A stretch of DNA of 64,000 nucleotides. Origin: Devosia sp. Lineage in GTDB: Bacteria > Pseudomonadota > Alphaproteobacteria > Rhizobiales > Devosiaceae. The stretch is from NCBI RefSeq assembly GCF_025809055.1, contig NZ_CP075529.1, forward strand, positions 1,612,001-1,676,000, given 5' to 3'. The position numbers and the translations under genes are program-made. The notes below the pieces were generated by a model, which worked only from the letters and a program-made list of their open reading frames with translations, made no database searches and was not told where the DNA came from. Below, piece by piece: positions 60,568 to 64,000 of the stretch (positions within the stretch are counted from its first letter, which is position 1; the number at the start of each line of letters is the position of its first letter).

Positions 60568-60675
60568 GCTGCCGCACTGCCGCACCGTGAAGATGGCGCA
60601 GCGTTACACCAGAAGGATTGGGTCGGCAACGAAACGCGCCCCCAACCTCCCCTGCCCGTTCGGCAAGACCAGGTA

Positions 60676-61065
60676 TCAGGCGACGACGCCCGCGAACATC
60701 AACAGCAGGCCAACCAGGGATACAGTCCAGACGCCGGAGCGCAGGAACTTCAGGTCGATGAAGTAGCAGGGCAGATAGACGAGGCGAGCCCAGAACCAGA
60801 GATGTGCGCCCCAAAAGGTCAGGCTGTCCGAGCGGCCGGAGAACTCGATAGCGACCACCAGAGCCACAAATAGCGGATATGTCTCGAGAAAATTGGCGAG
60901 GGCGCGTTGGCCGCGCACCGTCCATCGGTTCGGCGCCCGCTCGTGGTCGCGCTGACTGCCGGCAAATTCCACGCCATAATCGAGGCGATAGAGCGTGGAT
61001 TGGACGCAGAGGTAAAGGGCGCCGAGGGCGACGCTCCAGATGAGATAGGTCAGTTCCAGGCTCAA
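60676..61065 (-). CDS. MAPEG family membrane protein
   Basis: A 129-residue inner-membrane protein with four hydrophobic helices (about 3-22, 62-80, 84-102, 108-128). The MAPEG mark is RGQRALANFLETYPLFVALV, and LWFWARLVYLPCYF also fits. Bacterial MAPEG proteins are of unknown function; some have glutathione activity. The only available start is a TTG at 61065, because a stop codon lies just upstream in frame. Confidence 0.85.
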   Translation of the reverse strand: MSLELTYLIWSVALGALYLCVQSTLYRLDYGVEFAGSQRDHERAPNRWTVRGQRALANFLETYPLFVALVVAIEFSGRSDSLTFWGAHLWFWARLVYLPCYFIDLKFLRSGVWTVSLVGLLLMFAGVVA

Positions 61066-61121
61066 GTCAGAAGGCCCCTATTGTCTCGTCGCCATTGATA
61101 CGCGGGGACCGCCTGAATGGA

Positions 61122-61616
61122 TCACTCGCACCCCACAAGCTTGAACGCGTCGCCCGGTTCGAGGTCGTCGACCCACTCGCTTTGCCGGTAGTTGGAGTAC
61201 CACAGACTCACGGCGAGTTGCGGCAGGATGATCTGATCCGGCGCGGCCGAACCCCGCTCGATATCGAGGAAACGCACCTCGCCATCATACACGCCATAGA
61301 CCGCAGGATGCTGATATTCCTCAAGAAAACCGCACTCCTCGGTGCCGCCCGCCGTACATGGCCCCGTGACCGACCACAGCGGCGAGCCGAAGCCATTGGG
61401 GACATGAACGGCGCCCTGCATGGTCACGTCGGAATTGGGCATCTCAAAGTAGAACGCCGCTGTCTGGTTCGGGGCCGAGACTTGCGGGACCTGGGTAAAG
61501 GTGATCCACCAGGGGGCGCCGGGCTGTTTATAGCGCGCATTGTAGAGCGTGCATTCGGACGCCAGCACGGGGCCGGCCACCAGGCTTGTGATCGTGAGCA
61601 ACAGCACCAAACGCAT
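61122..61616 (-). CDS. Secreted hypothetical protein
   Basis: A 164-residue protein with a signal peptide of about 19 residues (MRLVLLLTITSLVAGPVLAS). The mature part has four cysteines, C22, C108, C116 and C163 (ECTLYNARYKQ, GPCTAGGTEECGFLEE, LVGCE), so two disulfides are possible. No family is recognised. It lies between the MAPEG gene and another secreted hypothetical on the same strand. Confidence 0.7.
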   Translation of the reverse strand: MRLVLLLTITSLVAGPVLASECTLYNARYKQPGAPWWITFTQVPQVSAPNQTAAFYFEMPNSDVTMQGAVHVPNGFGSPLWSVTGPCTAGGTEECGFLEEYQHPAVYGVYDGEVRFLDIERGSAAPDQIILPQLAVSLWYSNYRQSEWVDDLEPGDAFKLVGCE

Positions 61617-61687
61617 CGCTATCCTCCTGAAATTTCAGGAAGTATGGCAAGGCTTCATCGTCCGCGGCAACCCGCGATGAGGGGTGG

Positions 61688-62136
61688 TCAGGAGGCGGAA
61701 ATGTCCTGAGCGCGCTTGAGGACTTCGGGCAGTTGCTTGTCGATATCCAGGGTGCCGCTATCGACCTGCTCGAGGAAGGCCTTGCAGAAAACCTTCTTGT
61801 CACCGGCCTGGTTATAGGCGGTCATGATCTGACTGCCGCCATAGGTTTCGGCCGCCTTGACCTCTTCAGGCGAGCCCCCGCCCAGCCGCGAAATCACCCG
61901 GTCAGCCAGGTCCAAGTAACTGATATTCCTCAGATACCAATTCGCAGCGGCGTCCTTGAAGGCATTGTCGAGGCCGGTGGTTTCATAGCAATGGGTGCTC
62001 ATGACATCGACAATGGCCTTGGAGCCATGAAACGCCATCAGTTCCCCCACCAGGGCCGCGTCGTCCTGGGCATGGCCCTGCCCGGTGAGCCCGAATACGG
62101 CGACGACAATGAGCGGAACGCGCTTCAATTTACTCA
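61688..62136 (-). CDS. Secreted hypothetical protein
   Basis: A 148-residue protein with a signal peptide of about 23 residues (MSKLKRVPLIVVAVFGLTGQ GHA). The mature part is helical with two cysteines and ends VLKRAQDISAS. HCYETTGLDNAFKDAAANWY suggests an all-helical domain with a metal or heme-like Cys/His, but I do not recognise a family. The start at 62136 is uncertain; an ATG nine codons upstream is also open. Confidence 0.65.
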
Positions 62137-62232
62137 TTCTCCACACCGGCCAGACCCTTGGCATAAACCGGCTAAATGCTAACAGACTGTTATCGTTTGC
62201 GGGCACGCCGCACACCATTTGGTGAGCGCACG

Positions 62233-62256
62233 AAAAAGGCCCGCCGAAGCGGGCCC
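62233..62256 (-). terminator. Rho-independent terminator after odhB
   Basis: A seven-base perfect stem GGCCCGC / GCGGGCC with a four-base loop, followed on the minus strand by five T residues. It ends the odhA-odhB transcript 26 bases beyond the odhB stop, so lpd and the genes between are separate units. Confidence 0.85.
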
Positions 62257-62281
62257 TTCTAGAGACGAAAAGTGGCAAGAC

Positions 62282-63556
62282 CTAGAGGTCGAGCACCAGG
62301 CGCTCGGGTGCCTCGAGGCTTTCCTTGACGCGGACGAGGAAGGTCACCGCTTCCTTGCCGTCGACGATGCGGTGATCGTAGGAGAGCGCGAGATACATCA
62401 TCGGGCGGATGACGATCTGGCCGCCGACGACGACGGGACGCTCCTGGATCTTGTGCATGCCCAGAATGCCCGACTGCGGGGCATTGAGGATGGGCGTGGA
62501 CATGAGCGAGCCATAGACGCCGCCATTGGAGATGGTGAAGGTGCCGCCCTGCATGTCGGCCATGGACAGCTGGCCATCGCGGGCCTTCTTGCCCAGATTG
62601 CCGATTTCCTTCTCGATCTCGGCAATGCCCATCTGGTCGGCATTGCGCACAACCGGGACGACGAGGCCCTTGTCGGTGCCCACGGCCACGCCGATATGGG
62701 CGTACTGCTTGTAGATCAGGTCATCGCCATCGATCTCGGCATTGACGGCCGGGATTTCCTTGAGGGCGTGAACGACTGCCTTGGTGAAGAAGCCCATGAA
62801 GCCCAGCTTGACGCCATGCTTCTTCTCGAAGAGCTCCTTGTAGGAATTGCGCAGGTCCATGACCGGCTTCATGTCCACCTCGTTGAAGGTGGTCAGCATG
62901 GCGGCAGTGTTCTGCGCATCCTTGAGGCGGCGGGCGATGGTCTGACGCAGACGCGTCATCTTCACGCGTTCCTCGCGATCCGCATCGTCGGCCGAGACCG
63001 GAGCGCGCGGCGCGGCCGGCTTGGACGGCGCCTCGGCCTTGGCGGCCGGAGCCGGGGCGGCAGCGGGCTTTGCCAGCGCGGCCAGCACGTCTTCCTTGAG
63101 CACCTGGCCGGCCTTGCCGGAACCGGCAATATTGGCGGCGTCGAGACCCTTTTCGTTGATCATCTTCTGGGCCGAGGGCGCCGGTGCGCGATCGGTACCA
63201 GCAGCGGCCGGTGCGGCGGCGGCAGGCTCGGGCTTGATTTCTTCGGGACCAGCCGGCTTGGCGGCGGGCACTTCGGCCGGTTTGGCCTCGGCCTTGGGCG
63301 CGGCGGCGGCAGCACCCGAACCGGCGGCGATGGCACCCAAGAGGGCCCCGACATCGACCGTGTCGCCGGGATTGGCGGCGATGGCTTCCAAGACGCCAGC
63401 AGCGGGAGCCGGCACTTCGATGGTCACCTTGTCGGTTTCCAGTTCCACCAGCGGTTCGTCGGCTGCAACGCTGTCACCGACTTTCTTGTACCACTGACCG
63501 ATGGTCGCCTCGGTGACGCTTTCGCCCAAGGTCGGCACGCGGATTTCAGTCGACAT
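62282..63556 (-). CDS. odhB: 2-oxoglutarate dehydrogenase E2 (dihydrolipoyl succinyltransferase)
   Basis: A 424-residue enzyme. Lipoyl domain at 1-78 with lipoyl lysine K43 (VELETDKVTIEVPAPAAG), an Ala/Pro-rich linker, an E3-binding domain at about 126-162 (SAQKMINEKGLDAANIAGSG), a second linker, and the catalytic domain with H395 in SYDHRIVDG. It transfers succinyl groups to CoA in the citric acid cycle. It follows odhA after 80 bases. Confidence 0.96.
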   Translation of the reverse strand: MSTEIRVPTLGESVTEATIGQWYKKVGDSVAADEPLVELETDKVTIEVPAPAAGVLEAIAANPGDTVDVGALLGAIAAGSGAAAAAPKAEAKPAEVPAAKPAGPEEIKPEPAAAAPAAAGTDRAPAPSAQKMINEKGLDAANIAGSGKAGQVLKEDVLAALAKPAAAPAPAAKAEAPSKPAAPRAPVSADDADREERVKMTRLRQTIARRLKDAQNTAAMLTTFNEVDMKPVMDLRNSYKELFEKKHGVKLGFMGFFTKAVVHALKEIPAVNAEIDGDDLIYKQYAHIGVAVGTDKGLVVPVVRNADQMGIAEIEKEIGNLGKKARDGQLSMADMQGGTFTISNGGVYGSLMSTPILNAPQSGILGMHKIQERPVVVGGQIVIRPMMYLALSYDHRIVDGKEAVTFLVRVKESLEAPERLVLDL

Positions 63557-63636
63557 GAAGTTTGTCCTTCTATTTCGGGCCAGAGCGCCACTGTCCTAGG
63601 GACGAATGTGGCGCTCTTTATGTCTTGTCACAAGGC

Positions 63637-64000
63637 TTAAGAGCCGAACGCGTCGTCCAGGAATTCCTGGAGCTGGGCAAGGTGCGTGCGCATCAGGCCG
63701 GTCGCCGGGGAGGCAGCGGCCTTGCGGCCGACATAGCGGACGCGCTGTCCGCCACGACCCATCTGGTCGAGCACCCATTCGACATAGGGCTGGATGAAGG
63801 TCCAGGCACCCATATTGCGCGGCTCTTCCTGACACCAGACCACTTCCGCATTGGGGAAGCGGTTGAGTTCATCGAGCAGGGCCTTGGCCGGGAACGGATA
63901 GAGCTGTTCGACGCGCAGCAGATAGACGTCGTTGATGCCCTTCTTCTCGCGGTCTTCCAGCAGGTCGTAATAAACCTTGCCCGTGCACAGCACGACGCGA
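63637..64000 (-). CDS. odhA: 2-oxoglutarate dehydrogenase E1, C-terminal part (cut by window edge)
   Basis: The last 120 codons of a minus-strand gene whose start lies beyond the right edge. LCTGKVYYDLLEDREKKGIN, YLLRVEQLYPFPAKALLDEL and WCQEEPRNMGAWTFIQPYVE match the C-terminal domain of SucA/OdhA. It is the thiamine-diphosphate E1 component acting with OdhB and Lpd. Confidence 0.95.
   Translation of the reverse strand, partial: RVVLCTGKVYYDLLEDREKKGINDVYLLRVEQLYPFPAKALLDELNRFPNAEVVWCQEEPRNMGAWTFIQPYVEWVLDQMGRGGQRVRYVGRKAAASPATGLMRTHLAQLQEFLDDAFGS

Overview
The window is high-GC DNA with tightly packed genes and long runs of same-strand operons. It contains PhyR-NepR-EcfG, ChvE-type and Smo-type sugar transporters, HWE kinases and many short palindromic repeats. 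Together these point to an alphaproteobacterium of the order Hyphomicrobiales, most like Devosia and its relatives. The genus is inferred from gene content and style; no search was run. No rRNA, tRNA, CRISPR array, prophage or insertion sequence was seen.

Layout. 1-2.8 kb: a trehalose/maltose-type binding protein divergent from a LacI regulator, with two palindromic operators between them. 2.9-8.2 kb: mixed housekeeping and hypothetical genes (mercaptopyruvate sulfurtransferase, methyltransferase, a VWA/J-domain pair, a MarR/SnoaL pair, an orphan DnaB-like ATPase). 8.2-12.3 kb: chvE-mmsA-mmsB monosaccharide ABC operon, with a divergent FadR-type GntR regulator at 12.7 kb. 13.5-22.8 kb: polyol operon with a SorC regulator, smoE-F-G-K, a mannitol-type dehydrogenase and an FGGY kinase; repeats sit at each of four successive junctions from smoE to the dehydrogenase gene. 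23-29.6 kb: transglutaminase-DUF2126, ATP-grasp/Alpha-E fusion and a second transglutaminase, a predicted peptide-modification system.

29.6-38.4 kb is a general-stress-response island. It holds NepR, EcfG and PhyR, two HWE/HisKA_2 kinases, a Crp/Fnr regulator, a diacylglycerol kinase, a receiver whose phospho-acceptor Asp is Glu, and several tiny membrane proteins. Four perfect GGAAC-N16-CGTT promoters (EcfG type) lie in front of phyR and three small-protein units, and two near-matches precede nepR-ecfG and one kinase. 39.3-43.7 kb: a polar amino-acid ABC transporter operon ending in an AstE/AspA-type deacylase. 43.7-46.1 kb: a GGDEF-EAL protein.

46.2-50.4 kb is the most intriguing segment: an alpha-oxoamine synthase directly followed by a receiver, facing a six-TM hybrid histidine kinase plus a second receiver. 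This is the layout of CqsA/CqsS and LqsA/LqsS alpha-hydroxyketone signalling, although the enzyme's own motifs do not match CqsA. 50.5-58.6 kb: uronate/pectin-breakdown genes (uxuA, kdgF, kduD, kduI, GntR regulator, TRAP transporter dctPQM) with a TRIC-family channel gene and an M15-like gene in between. 58.9-64 kb: lpd, a LysE-type remnant, MAPEG, two secreted hypotheticals, odhB and the 3' end of odhA (2-oxoglutarate dehydrogenase).

Overall the DNA describes a scavenger of plant-derived sugars, polyols and uronic acids with a well-developed stress and signalling layer.
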